From: an uncultured Eubacteriales bacterium
GTDB taxonomy: Bacteria; Bacillota; Clostridia; Christensenellales; Aristaeellaceae
NCBI GenBank assembly: GCA_900553295.1
Contig: USCR01000010.1
Location: 1-30,248 of the forward strand
Length of the DNA stretch: 30,248 nucleotides
Direction: 5' to 3'
Shown: in pieces, positions 6,209-13,987 of the stretch
How positions within the stretch are numbered: position 1 is the first letter of the stretch
Layout of the letters: every line of letters begins with the position of its first letter
Translations under genes and position numbers: made by a program
Notes under the pieces: generated by a model
Databases searched by the model: none
What the model saw: the letters and a program-made list of their open reading frames with translations, nothing else
What the model was told of the DNA's origin: nothing

Positions 6209-8536
6209 ATGCTGCGTTTTGTGCGGCGGGGAGGGGAGGAAAGCAGGCCGGTGGGGGACTATCCCCCGTGGCTTTCCACACTGCTGCGTACCCGGGGCAT
6301 GGATACGCCGGAAAAAGCCCAACGCTTTCTGCATCCGGCGCTGGAACAGCTGCATTCCCCCTTGATGATGCAGGATATGGACCGGGCGGTTACGCTGATC
6401 CGCCGGGCTATTGCGGAAAAGCAGCCCATGGTAATCTATGGGGACTATGACGTGGACGGCGTATGCGCCACCTCCATTCTCCTGGAAACCCTACGGGAGG
6501 AAGGCGCGCTGGTGGATACGTATATTCCCAGCCGCCATGGGGAAGGCTATGGCCTTAACTGTGACGCGGTGCGGGAAATTGCCCGGGAGCACCGTCTGCT
6601 GATTACCGTGGACTGCGGGATTACCAATCATCAGGAGGTGCGCCTGGCCCAGATGCTGGGTATGACGGTGATCGTCAGCGACCACCATCAGCTGGCGGAT
6701 ACGCCTTCCCCCGCGGATGCAGTGCTCAATCCCCTGCTGGGGGATTATCCCTTCCGGCGGCTGTGTGGCGCCGGGGTGGCGCTGAAGATCTGCCAGGCGC
6801 TCCAGGGCATGGAGGGCGTACAGAAACGCCTGGAGCTGGCCGCCCTGGCCACAGTGGCCGACATCGTGCCCCTGGTGGACGAGAACCGCGTCATTGTCAA
6901 GCTGGGCCTGGAAGCCATGGCACGGACGGAGCGGCCCGGATTGCGTGCGCTGATGCTGGTCAGCGGCGTAACTCCGCCGGTGAATACAGGCCATGTGGGT
7001 TTTCGCCTGGCGCCGCGCCTCAATGCCGGCGGCAGGCTGGAGGACGCGGCCCAGGGTGTCCGGCTGCTCACGGCCACGGATGACCAGGAGGCGGAGCGTA
7101 TCGCCGCGCATCTGGAGGAAAACAACCGCACGCGCCAAGCCCTGGAGCAGGAGATAACCCAGCAGGCGCTGGATGCAATCCGCCGGGAGGTGGATTTTTC
7201 CAGGGACAAGGCCATTGTGGTGATGGGTGAAGGCTGGAACAGCGGCGTTATAGGGCTGGCGGCGGGGCGCATTTGCGAAAGATACCACTGGCCCACGGTG
7301 GTGCTGAGCCGTAGCGGCGATACGGCGGTGGGCTCCTGCCGGTCCATTCCCGGGGTGAACATCCACGCCATGCTCACCCAATGCAAGGACCTGTTCCAGC
7401 GCTTTGGCGGCCATGAACAGGCGGCGGGGCTAACCATGGACGCGGCGCTGGTGCCGGAGCTCAAACGCCGGCTTTCCCTGGCCATTGCGGAAAACTGCGA
7501 TCCCCATTGCTTCATTCCTGAAAAGGAATACGACTTGCCCCTGTCCCTGGAGCAGGTGGACCTTGCCCTCATTGAGCAGCTGGAGCTGCTCCAGCCCACG
7601 GGTTACGGCAATCCCTCCCCGGTGTTTCTCACCCGGGATGCCTCGGTGCAGCAGGCGCGGAAGGTGGGCACCCAGGGCCAGCACCTGAAGCTCAGCCTGG
7701 CTGAAGGCGCGGCCCTAAGGGACGGCATCGCCTTTTCCATGGGGGAGGAAGCGGACCGGGGATTGACCCGGGTGGATGTACTCTTTACCCCGGAAAAAAA
7801 TACCTGGCGGGACCGTACCACGGCGCAGCTCCAGGTGAAGGCGCTGCAACCGGCAGCGGGCGCCTCCCCCTTACCCTCGGAAGAACGGTTTTTCGAGGCG
7901 CTTTTGCAGGAAATGACCCATTTGGCGGAGAATGTAACAAGATTATCAGCGTGCCCACGCCCGCAGACCCAGGCAACGGTAAAGCGCCTCCTCCGGGAGG
8001 GACAGGGGGTGCTTTGCCTGGCACACTTGCCGGCGACCGCCCGGGCGTTTGTGGGGGAATTCCCCGGGGAAACGGACGTGTGGACCGGGCGTGTGGAGGA
8101 TCCGCGGCCCTTCAATGCCCTGCTGTGCGCCCCGGAAATGCAGGGCCTGGGGGATCAATGGCGGCATGTGGTGCTGCTGGATGGATGCGCGGTGCCCGGG
8201 GAGCTGGAATGGCTGGGGCGGCAATGCCCGCGTGCCGAGCTTCATGTGCTGCGCGTGCCCGCGGCCATGACGGACCTGATGGGCTCCCTGGCACTGGAGG
8301 ATGAACCCCTGCGGGAGCTGTACCGGACGCTGCGCCGGGGCGGCGGAAGCTCTCTTGTGGAGCTGGCCCGTGGCAGCGGGCTGACCGTGGAGCAGACGCT
8401 GGTGGGGCTGACTGCCTTTGCGCAGGTTCGCCTGGTGGAATTCCGCCTTTCACCCTTTACCCTGCGGATGCTGCCGCCGGTGAAATGTGCCATGGCGGAT
8501 AGTTCCCTGATTCGTTACTTGCGCATGCGCGCCTGA
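6209..8536 (+). CDS. recJ: Single-stranded-DNA-specific 5'-3' exonuclease RecJ
   Basis: Exonuclease of recombination and mismatch repair, 775 aa, close to the Bacillus length. I chose ATG 6209 because it has a GGGGG/GGA-rich site just before it; an in-frame ATG at 6188 lacks an RBS. The DHH domain shows YGDYDVDG (Asp79, 81, 83), VDCG (Asp135), SDHH (158-160) and TVADIVPL (Asp218), the Mn-binding set. The DHHA1 domain has GEGWNSGVIGLAAGR and GGHEQAAG at 400-407. An OB-like region follows, then a C-terminal extension of about 200 residues, usual in Bacillota RecJ. It sits 26 bases upstream of relA, the conserved Firmicutes order, although the apt gene often found between them is absent. Confidence 0.95.
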   Translation: MLRFVRRGGEESRPVGDYPPWLSTLLRTRGMDTPEKAQRFLHPALEQLHSPLMMQDMDRAVTLIRRAIAEKQPMVIYGDYDVDGVCATSILLETLREEGALVDTYIPSRHGEGYGLNCDAVREIAREHRLLITVDCGITNHQEVRLAQMLGMTVIVSDHHQLADTPSPADAVLNPLLGDYPFRRLCGAGVALKICQALQGMEGVQKRLELAALATVADIVPLVDENRVIVKLGLEAMARTERPGLRALMLVSGVTPPVNTGHVGFRLAPRLNAGGRLEDAAQGVRLLTATDDQEAERIAAHLEENNRTRQALEQEITQQALDAIRREVDFSRDKAIVVMGEGWNSGVIGLAAGRICERYHWPTVVLSRSGDTAVGSCRSIPGVNIHAMLTQCKDLFQRFGGHEQAAGLTMDAALVPELKRRLSLAIAENCDPHCFIPEKEYDLPLSLEQVDLALIEQLELLQPTGYGNPSPVFLTRDASVQQARKVGTQGQHLKLSLAEGAALRDGIAFSMGEEADRGLTRVDVLFTPEKNTWRDRTTAQLQVKALQPAAGASPLPSEERFFEALLQEMTHLAENVTRLSACPRPQTQATVKRLLREGQGVLCLAHLPATARAFVGEFPGETDVWTGRVEDPRPFNALLCAPEMQGLGDQWRHVVLLDGCAVPGELEWLGRQCPRAELHVLRVPAAMTDLMGSLALEDEPLRELYRTLRRGGGSSLVELARGSGLTVEQTLVGLTAFAQVRLVEFRLSPFTLRMLPPVKCAMADSSLIRYLRMRA

Positions 8537-8562
8537 GCAGTTTTTCGGAAAGGAGGATGCTG

Positions 8563-10761
8563 ATGAGCTACACAACCTACGAAGCCATGCCCCTGGACCA
8601 GATGCTGGCCCGGGTACAGAAATATCACCCTGGGGACAGTTACAAGCTGGTGGAAAAGGCCTACCGCTTTGCGGAGGAGGCCCACGCCGGGCAGAAGCGC
8701 AAGAGCGGCGAGCCATACTTCACGCACCCCTGCTTTGTGGCCAGCATCCTGACGGAACTGATGATCGACGCACCTACCATTGCGGCGGGCTTACTGCACG
8801 ATACGGTGGAGGACTGCGAAAATATTACCCTGGAAACCATCCAGCGGGAGTTCGGGCAGGAGGTTGCCCGGCTGGTGGACGGCGTGACCAAGCTGAACAA
8901 GCTGGACTTTGCCGACCGGGAGGAGGCCCAGGCCGAGAGCCTGCGCAAGATGATCCTGGCCATGAGCAAGGACATCCGCGTGGTGCTCATCAAGCTGGCG
9001 GACCGCCTGCATAACATGCGTACCCTGAAATATCAAAAGGAAGCCCGGCAGGTGGCCATTGCCCGGGAAACCCTTGATATTTATGCGCCGCTGGCGCACC
9101 GGCTGGGCGTGTATGCCATCAAGCAGGAGCTGGAGGACCTGTCCCTGCGCTACATTGATCCGGTGGGGTACCAGAACCTGGTGCAGAAGGTTGGCCTGAA
9201 GCGGGCGGAACGCCAGGAAAACATTCGCATGGTTATCGAGGAGCTTTCCGCCAAGCTGGATGAGCAGCATATCCGCTACGACATCGACGGGCGGCCCAAG
9301 CACTTTTATTCCATTTACCGGAAGATGGTGCTGCAAAACAAGCCCTTTGAGCAGATCTATGACCTCATTGCCATCCGCGTGCTGGTGGATACGGTGCCGG
9401 ACTGCTACGCGGTGCTGGGCATTGTCCATACCCTGTGGAATCAGATACCCGGCCGGTTCAAGGACTATATTTCCGTACCCAAGGCCAACATGTACCAAAG
9501 TCTGCACACTACGGTAGTGGGCGGACGGAAAATGCCCTTTCCCTTCGAGGTGCAGATTCGCACTTGGGAAATGCACCGGGTGGCCGAGTATGGCATTGCG
9601 GCCCACTGGCGCTACAAGGAAGGCGAGCAGAAGGGCAATGACCTGGACAACAAGCTCTATTGGCTGCGGCAGATCCTGGACTGGCAGAGCGATACACGGG
9701 ACGGGAAGGAATTCCTGGATACCCTGAAAACGGACCTGTTTGCCGAGGAAGTATTCCTCTTTACCCCCAAGGGCGACGTGGTCTCCATGACCAAGGGCGC
9801 CACTCCCCTGGACTTTGCATACCAGATTCACAGCGCCGTGGGCAACTCCTGCGTGGGGGCAAAGGTCAACGGCAAGATTGTGCCCATTGACACCGTGCTG
9901 GAAACCGGCGACCGGGTGGAGATCATTACATCTTCCTCCTCCAAGGGCCCCAGCATGGACTGGCTAAAAATCTGCAAAACGCCCCAGGCCAAGGCCAAGA
10001 TACGCCAGTTTTTCAAAAACGAACGCCGGGACGAAAATATCGAGCGCGGCAAGGATATGGTGGAAAAGGAATGCAAGCGCCGGGGAGCGCAGCTATCCAA
10101 CCTGTCCAAGCCGGAATATTACGAGGGCATGCTGAAGAAGTATGGCTTCCAGGAGCTGAACGACCTGTATGCCGCCGTGGGCTATGGCGGCCTGGCCTCC
10201 ATTTATGTGGTTACACGCCTGCTGGAGGAGCAGCGCCTGCACGAAGCGCCTACCCCCAAGCAAAACCTGGAGGAGCTCCCCACCCAGGAGCAGCATCAGC
10301 AGCAGCGCCCCAAGGCGACCCAGGGCATCATCATGGAAGGGCTGGAGGGCATCCAGGTGCGCTTTGGCCACTGCTGCAACCCGGTACCTGGGGATGACAT
10401 CGTGGGCTATATCACCCGGGGACGGGGCGTCACCATACACAAGGCCGATTGTGTGAACGCGCAGAATGGCGAACCGGAGCGCAGGGTGCACGTTTCCTGG
10501 GCGGAGGAAAGCAGCGGACAGTTCGAAGCCTCCATTCAGGTGATCGCCTATGACCATGTGAGCCTGCTGGGTGAGCTGGCCATGTATATCGGCGAACTCA
10601 ATGTGCCCATTCGGGCCGTGAGCGCCAAGGTGGATGATAAAAAGGGAATTTCGGTGATCGGCATGACCCTTTCCGTCTCCAGCCGGGAGCAGGTGGACCG
10701 GGTGATCCGCCAGCTGCAAAAGCGGCAGGACATTATCGAAGTATATAGATCAGCGGGGTAA
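8563..10761 (+). CDS. relA: Bifunctional (p)ppGpp synthetase/hydrolase (Rel/SpoT homologue)
   Basis: Stringent-response enzyme, 732 aa, that makes and degrades (p)ppGpp. The ATG at 8557 abuts AGGAGG (8551-8556), so ATG 8563 with 6-base spacing is the likely start. The HD hydrolase domain has His55, HD at 79-80 and LADRLHN (Asp147), all intact. The synthetase domain has [10 protein letters not shown], the RFKD motif at 298-301 (the RXKD type of bifunctional enzymes rather than EXDD of RelA), and YQSLHTTV and FEVQIRT. The TGS domain lies at about 397-458 ([25 protein letters not shown]). These are followed by a helical region, a Cys-containing zinc-finger-like module ([22 protein letters not shown]) and a C-terminal ACT domain. 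It overlaps nothing and is followed 5 bases later by dtd. Confidence 0.96.
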   Translation: MSYTTYEAMPLDQMLARVQKYHPGDSYKLVEKAYRFAEEAHAGQKRKSGEPYFTHPCFVASILTELMIDAPTIAAGLLHDTVEDCENITLETIQREFGQEVARLVDGVTKLNKLDFADREEAQAESLRKMILAMSKDIRVVLIKLADRLHNMRTLKYQKEARQVAIARETLDIYAPLAHRLGVYAIKQELEDLSLRYIDPVGYQNLVQKVGLKRAERQENIRMVIEELSAKLDEQHIRYDIDGRPKHFYSIYRKMVLQNKPFEQIYDLIAIRVLVDTVPDCYAVLGIVHTLWNQIPGRFKDYISVPKANMYQSLHTTVVGGRKMPFPFEVQIRTWEMHRVAEYGIAAHWRYKEGEQKGNDLDNKLYWLRQILDWQSDTRDGKEFLDTLKTDLFAEEVFLFTPKGDVVSMTKGATPLDFAYQIHSAVGNSCVGAKVNGKIVPIDTVLETGDRVEIITSSSSKGPSMDWLKICKTPQAKAKIRQFFKNERRDENIERGKDMVEKECKRRGAQLSNLSKPEYYEGMLKKYGFQELNDLYAAVGYGGLASIYVVTRLLEEQRLHEAPTPKQNLEELPTQEQHQQQRPKATQGIIMEGLEGIQVRFGHCCNPVPGDDIVGYITRGRGVTIHKADCVNAQNGEPERRVHVSWAEESSGQFEASIQVIAYDHVSLLGELAMYIGELNVPIRAVSAKVDDKKGISVIGMTLSVSSREQVDRVIRQLQKRQDIIEVYRSAG

Positions 10762-10766
10762 AAAGC

Positions 10767-11216
10767 ATGCGTTGCGTGGTACAGCGGGTAAAGGAAGCTG
10801 CCGTTACGGTGGCGGGAGAGGTAACCGGAAAAATTGGACCGGGGCTGATGATCCTCATTGGTGTGCGGGAGGACGACACGGAAAAAGATCTGCGCTACAT
10901 GGCGGAAAAAGCCCCGCACCTGCGCATCTTTGAGGATGAGGCGGGAAAAATGAATCGGAGTGTCCTGGACATCGGCGGGGCGATCCTGGCGGTGAGCCAG
11001 TTTACCCTGTACGGAGATGCCCGGGGTGGACGCCGGCCCAGCTTTATTGAAGCAGCCCGCCCCGAGGAGGCCAACGCCCTCTACGAGCGCCTGGTGGAGA
11101 GCTGGCGCGCCCAGGGGGTCCATGTGGAAACGGGACGCTTCCGCACGCACATGGAGGTTTCCCTGGTCAATGACGGCCCGGTGACACTGCTGCTGGACAG
11201 CCGCAAACAATTCTGA
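10767..11216 (+). CDS. dtd: D-aminoacyl-tRNA deacylase
   Basis: 149 aa, the full family length. It hydrolyses D-aminoacyl-tRNA (and glycyl-tRNAAla) to keep D-amino acids out of translation. The hallmark motifs are present: SQFTLYGD at 77-84, GGRRPSF at 87-93, and NDGPVT at 135-140, which supplies the cross-subunit Gly-Pro pair. The start ATG at 10767 is 5 bases after the relA stop with only a weak GCGGGG site, which suggests translational coupling. The relA-dtd order is common in Firmicutes. Confidence 0.95.
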   Translation: MRCVVQRVKEAAVTVAGEVTGKIGPGLMILIGVREDDTEKDLRYMAEKAPHLRIFEDEAGKMNRSVLDIGGAILAVSQFTLYGDARGGRRPSFIEAARPEEANALYERLVESWRAQGVHVETGRFRTHMEVSLVNDGPVTLLLDSRKQF

Positions 11217-11240
11217 CACGGCAAAGGAACACGCCTGAAG

Positions 11241-11263
11241 GCGGCCCTGCGCCGCGCTTTTTT
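11241..11263 (+). terminator. Possible weak terminator after dtd
   Basis: A short GCGGC/GCCGC stem (11241-11245 with 11251-11255) is followed by GC and six T (11258-11263). The stem is only 5 bp, so termination may be partial and the radical SAM gene 20 bases downstream may still be co-transcribed. Confidence 0.4.
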
Positions 11264-11282
11264 CATGCGGAAAGGAGTACCT

Positions 11283-12407
11283 ATGAAAATTTCCAAGAAG
11301 GATGCCCTCACTTGGTTCAGCTTTTTTGCCCAACTGCCCGAGGAAGAACCCCTGCTGGTGCGCCAGCAGGAGATTGCATACGCAGTGATGGCGCAGATTG
11401 AGGCCGCGGTGGAACAGCGCCGGGCGGTGTTGAAGGCAAACATCCCCGGCCTGAAGGATCTGCGGGGCCGGACGCTATATGTGGGGGAGGAGAAGCGGTT
11501 CCCCAAGGGATGCCTCTCCTGCCTGATGGGCACGGGCTTGAGCGCCATTCGCAAAACCAACCGCTGCAATGCCCAGTGCAAGTTCTGCTACGACTATGGC
11601 CAGTTGGATGCCATTGAGCCCATTGGGGAGGGACTGTGGGAAATCGGCGGTACCAAGTATTATGAGCGGGACCTGCCCCTGCTGTTTTCCATCCATAAAA
11701 AGCCCACGGGGGTTTCCTACGTGTATCTGGAGCCTTTCATGGAGATTGAAAAATATTACGGGGTGATTCGTACCTTCCACCAGGCGGGCATTCATCAACA
11801 CATGTATACCAATGGTACCCTGGCCACGGAGGAAAATCTCCGCGCTCTGGGGGAGGCCGGGCTGGACGAGCTCCGCTTCAACCTGGGCGCTACCAACTGC
11901 TCCGACCGGGTGATTGCCAACATGGCGCTGGCAAAGCGGTACATTCCCCAGGTGGGCATCGAGACGCCCATGACGCCGGAACTGTACGAAACCTTTCTGA
12001 AAAAGAAAGCGGCCATCCTTGCCACAGGCATTGACTTCATGAACTGTGCCGAGCTGCATCTCAATGCCAACAATATCGACAACTATGCGGGGGAAAACCT
12101 CTATATGGCCCGGCTGGGCTATGTATCTCCCATCTGGAGCCGGGAGCTGACCCTGACGCTCATGCGCCAGGCGGCGGAGGAAAAATGGCCCATGGTTGTC
12201 CATGACTGCTCCAATGATACCAAGTTTGCCCGGGACCTGAACCTGCGCGCCAAGGAAGGCGGCTGGTTTGGGCAGAGCAGCTACGGCTGCGAATTTGACC
12301 GCATTCCCTTCGCGGCCTTCCTGCCGGTGCTGGAGGACGAAACGTTTCCCTTCCTGGAGGAGGAAGAGCTTCCCCATGGCTACCGCCCGGGAGAAATTGT
12401 GCTGTAA
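11283..12407 (+). CDS. Radical SAM protein of unknown function
   Basis: 374 aa. ATG 11283 has AAAGGAG at 11271-11277; an ATG at 11265 has no RBS. The canonical CxxxCxxC that binds the 4Fe-4S/SAM cluster is CNAQCKFC (Cys95, 99, 102), preceded by an extra Cys77-x2-Cys80 pair in KGCLSCLMGTG. Downstream, YVYLEPFMEIEKYYGVIRTFHQAGIHQHMYTNGTLA fits the second and third beta-strands of the radical SAM barrel (a GGEP-like turn and TNG). ELRFNLGATN and GIETPMTPE follow in later strands. C-terminal cysteines (MNCAEL, HDCSND, YGCEFD) are too few for a classic SPASM domain but could bind something. The partner and substrate are unknown. It occupies the slot where many Firmicutes have an MBL hydrolase and hemZ, but it is not HemZ-like. 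Confidence 0.82.
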   Translation: MKISKKDALTWFSFFAQLPEEEPLLVRQQEIAYAVMAQIEAAVEQRRAVLKANIPGLKDLRGRTLYVGEEKRFPKGCLSCLMGTGLSAIRKTNRCNAQCKFCYDYGQLDAIEPIGEGLWEIGGTKYYERDLPLLFSIHKKPTGVSYVYLEPFMEIEKYYGVIRTFHQAGIHQHMYTNGTLATEENLRALGEAGLDELRFNLGATNCSDRVIANMALAKRYIPQVGIETPMTPELYETFLKKKAAILATGIDFMNCAELHLNANNIDNYAGENLYMARLGYVSPIWSRELTLTLMRQAAEEKWPMVVHDCSNDTKFARDLNLRAKEGGWFGQSSYGCEFDRIPFAAFLPVLEDETFPFLEEEELPHGYRPGEIVL

Positions 12408-12427
12408 AGCGGCATAAAAGCAAAAGG

Positions 12428-12455
12428 GCCCCTGGCTGCTGATGCGGCCAGGGGC
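12428..12455. terminator. Bidirectional terminator between radical SAM gene and fucosidase gene
   Basis: A perfect 9-bp stem GCCCCTGGC (12428-12436) pairs with GCCAGGGGC (12447-12455). TATATTCTTGTT follows on the plus strand and A-rich sequence precedes it, so it serves both convergent genes; the minus-strand fucosidase gene stops at 12467. Confidence 0.85.
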
Positions 12456-12466
12456 TATATTCTTGT

Positions 12467-13888
12467 TCAACTGTATACGCCCAGAAAACTTAAGGTGAGG
12501 GACACTCGGGCGTCCAGAATACGCAGGCGCAGGGCGGCAGTGCGTATACCGTGGGTATCTATAATGCGCTTGTTGCCCACCACACGGCCCCGGGCAATTT
12601 CCCGCCAGCCCTGGGGCGTTTCCATGTCCAGGGCGTACTGCTCAATGCGTTGGCTCTCCAGCAGGTTTTCGCGCAGGACCACCCGCCGGATGGATTGCTC
12701 CTGGGGCCAGCGCAGGATGATCTCCGCCTGGGTCACCCCGTCGGGGGTACGGAAATACGTCTCGTCCCCTTCCTGGAGGACCGCCTGAATGGGGTGCCCC
12801 GGCGCTGCCTGGGTACAGGCCAGCGAGGCACCGCGTTGCAACAGGTTGTTGCCGTAGGCTTGCTCCAGGTATGCGCCAAACTCGTGAAGCCGCTGCACAT
12901 CGGCTTCATGGAAAAGGCCGCGCCGGTCCGGAGGGATATTCAGCAGGAACATGGCGTTTCCGCCCACGGAACGCTCATAGATGCGGATCAGTTCGTCCAG
13001 GGGACGCACCTGCGTGTCCTCCTCCTCGTGGTAAAACCAGCCTGGGCGGATGGAGGTATTCACCTCCGCGGGGTACCAGATCAGCTCCGGTTCCGTGGCA
13101 AGCAATTCCCGGCTGCCCAGGTCCCGATCCTGGGCGCGAATGGTGCGCTGGCGGAAGGCGTCGTCGTCGCTTTGCTGGCTGTCCTTCGCGATCTTTTCCG
13201 TATCCATGGTGCGCCGGGGAACCACGTTCCACTCCGCTTCCCGGGTGTCGCCAGCCTCATTGCCGCACCAGCGGATGTCCGGCCCACAGACAGAAATGCA
13301 GGCGTCCGGCTGCAACCGGCGGATGGTCTCGTAGTAGCGCGGCCAGTCGTAGCGCTGCTTTTTGCCATTGGGGCCCTCGCCGCAGGCACCGTCAAACCAT
13401 ACGCAGAAGATGTCCCCGTATTGGGTCAACAGCTCCGTCAGCTGGGCTACAAAGTAATCGTCATAGGCCTTGCCTTGGCCGTACAGCGCGCAGTTCCGAT
13501 CCCAGGGGGAGAGATAGATGCCAAAGCGTATACCACCCCTGCGGCAGGCATCCGCCACTTCCCGTACCACGTCCCCCTTGCCTGCACGGAAGGGGCTGCG
13601 TGCCACCGTATGGTTGGTATATTGACTGGGCCACAGGCAGAAACCATCGTGATGCTTGCAGGTGAGAATCAGCCCCTTCATGTGCGCTGCGCGCAGGGTA
13701 TCCACCCATTGATCGGCATCAAAGGCGGTAGGATTGAAGCAAGCCTCGGGTTCCGTTCCGTCTCCCCATTCCCGGCCGGTGAAGGTATTGACGGTGAAAT
13801 GAACAAAGGCATACAGCTCCATATGCTGTTGCCGGAGCTGCCGGGGACTGGGGGTTACCTGAACCAAACGGAGGTCATCCTGATGCAT
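12467..13888 (-). CDS. Alpha-L-fucosidase, GH29
   Basis: 473 aa, no signal peptide, so cytoplasmic. ATG at 13888-13886 has AAAGGATGG upstream; a longer frame to 13963 has no RBS. GH29 motifs: AFVHFTVNTFTGREWGDGTE near the N-terminus, LILTCKHHDGFCLWPS (His79-His80) and VWFDGACGEG with the predicted nucleophile Asp166. A C-terminal region of about 130 residues looks like a beta-sandwich (GWREIARGRVVGNKRIIDTHG...LRLRILDAR). It hydrolyses terminal alpha-L-fucose; linkage preference cannot be read from sequence. It lies 99 bases downstream of the rhamnosidase gene in the same direction but has its own promoter in that gap. Confidence 0.92.
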   Translation of the reverse strand: MHQDDLRLVQVTPSPRQLRQQHMELYAFVHFTVNTFTGREWGDGTEPEACFNPTAFDADQWVDTLRAAHMKGLILTCKHHDGFCLWPSQYTNHTVARSPFRAGKGDVVREVADACRRGGIRFGIYLSPWDRNCALYGQGKAYDDYFVAQLTELLTQYGDIFCVWFDGACGEGPNGKKQRYDWPRYYETIRRLQPDACISVCGPDIRWCGNEAGDTREAEWNVVPRRTMDTEKIAKDSQQSDDDAFRQRTIRAQDRDLGSRELLATEPELIWYPAEVNTSIRPGWFYHEEEDTQVRPLDELIRIYERSVGGNAMFLLNIPPDRRGLFHEADVQRLHEFGAYLEQAYGNNLLQRGASLACTQAAPGHPIQAVLQEGDETYFRTPDGVTQAEIILRWPQEQSIRRVVLRENLLESQRIEQYALDMETPQGWREIARGRVVGNKRIIDTHGIRTAALRLRILDARVSLTLSFLGVYS

Positions 13889-13954
13889 GAAACCATCCTT
13901 TCCGGGCGAATGCTGTGCATGTCCATCTGTGGTGCGGTAAAAACTGTCAATTTT

Positions 13955-13983
13955 AGTGTACAACTTGCCATAGCAGGCGTCAA
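13955..13983 (-). promoter_or_regulatory. Promoter of the fucosidase gene
   Basis: On the minus strand, -35 TTGACG (13983-13978), a 17-bp spacer, and -10 TACACT (13960-13955). It lies between the rhamnosidase stop and the fucosidase start and would make the fucosidase at least partly independent. Confidence 0.6.
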
Positions 13984-13987
13984 GAGC

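Noticed and set aside
8557..8562. ATG at 8557 as the relA start
   Set aside because: It directly abuts the AGGAGG site, leaving no spacing; ATG 8563 fits better.
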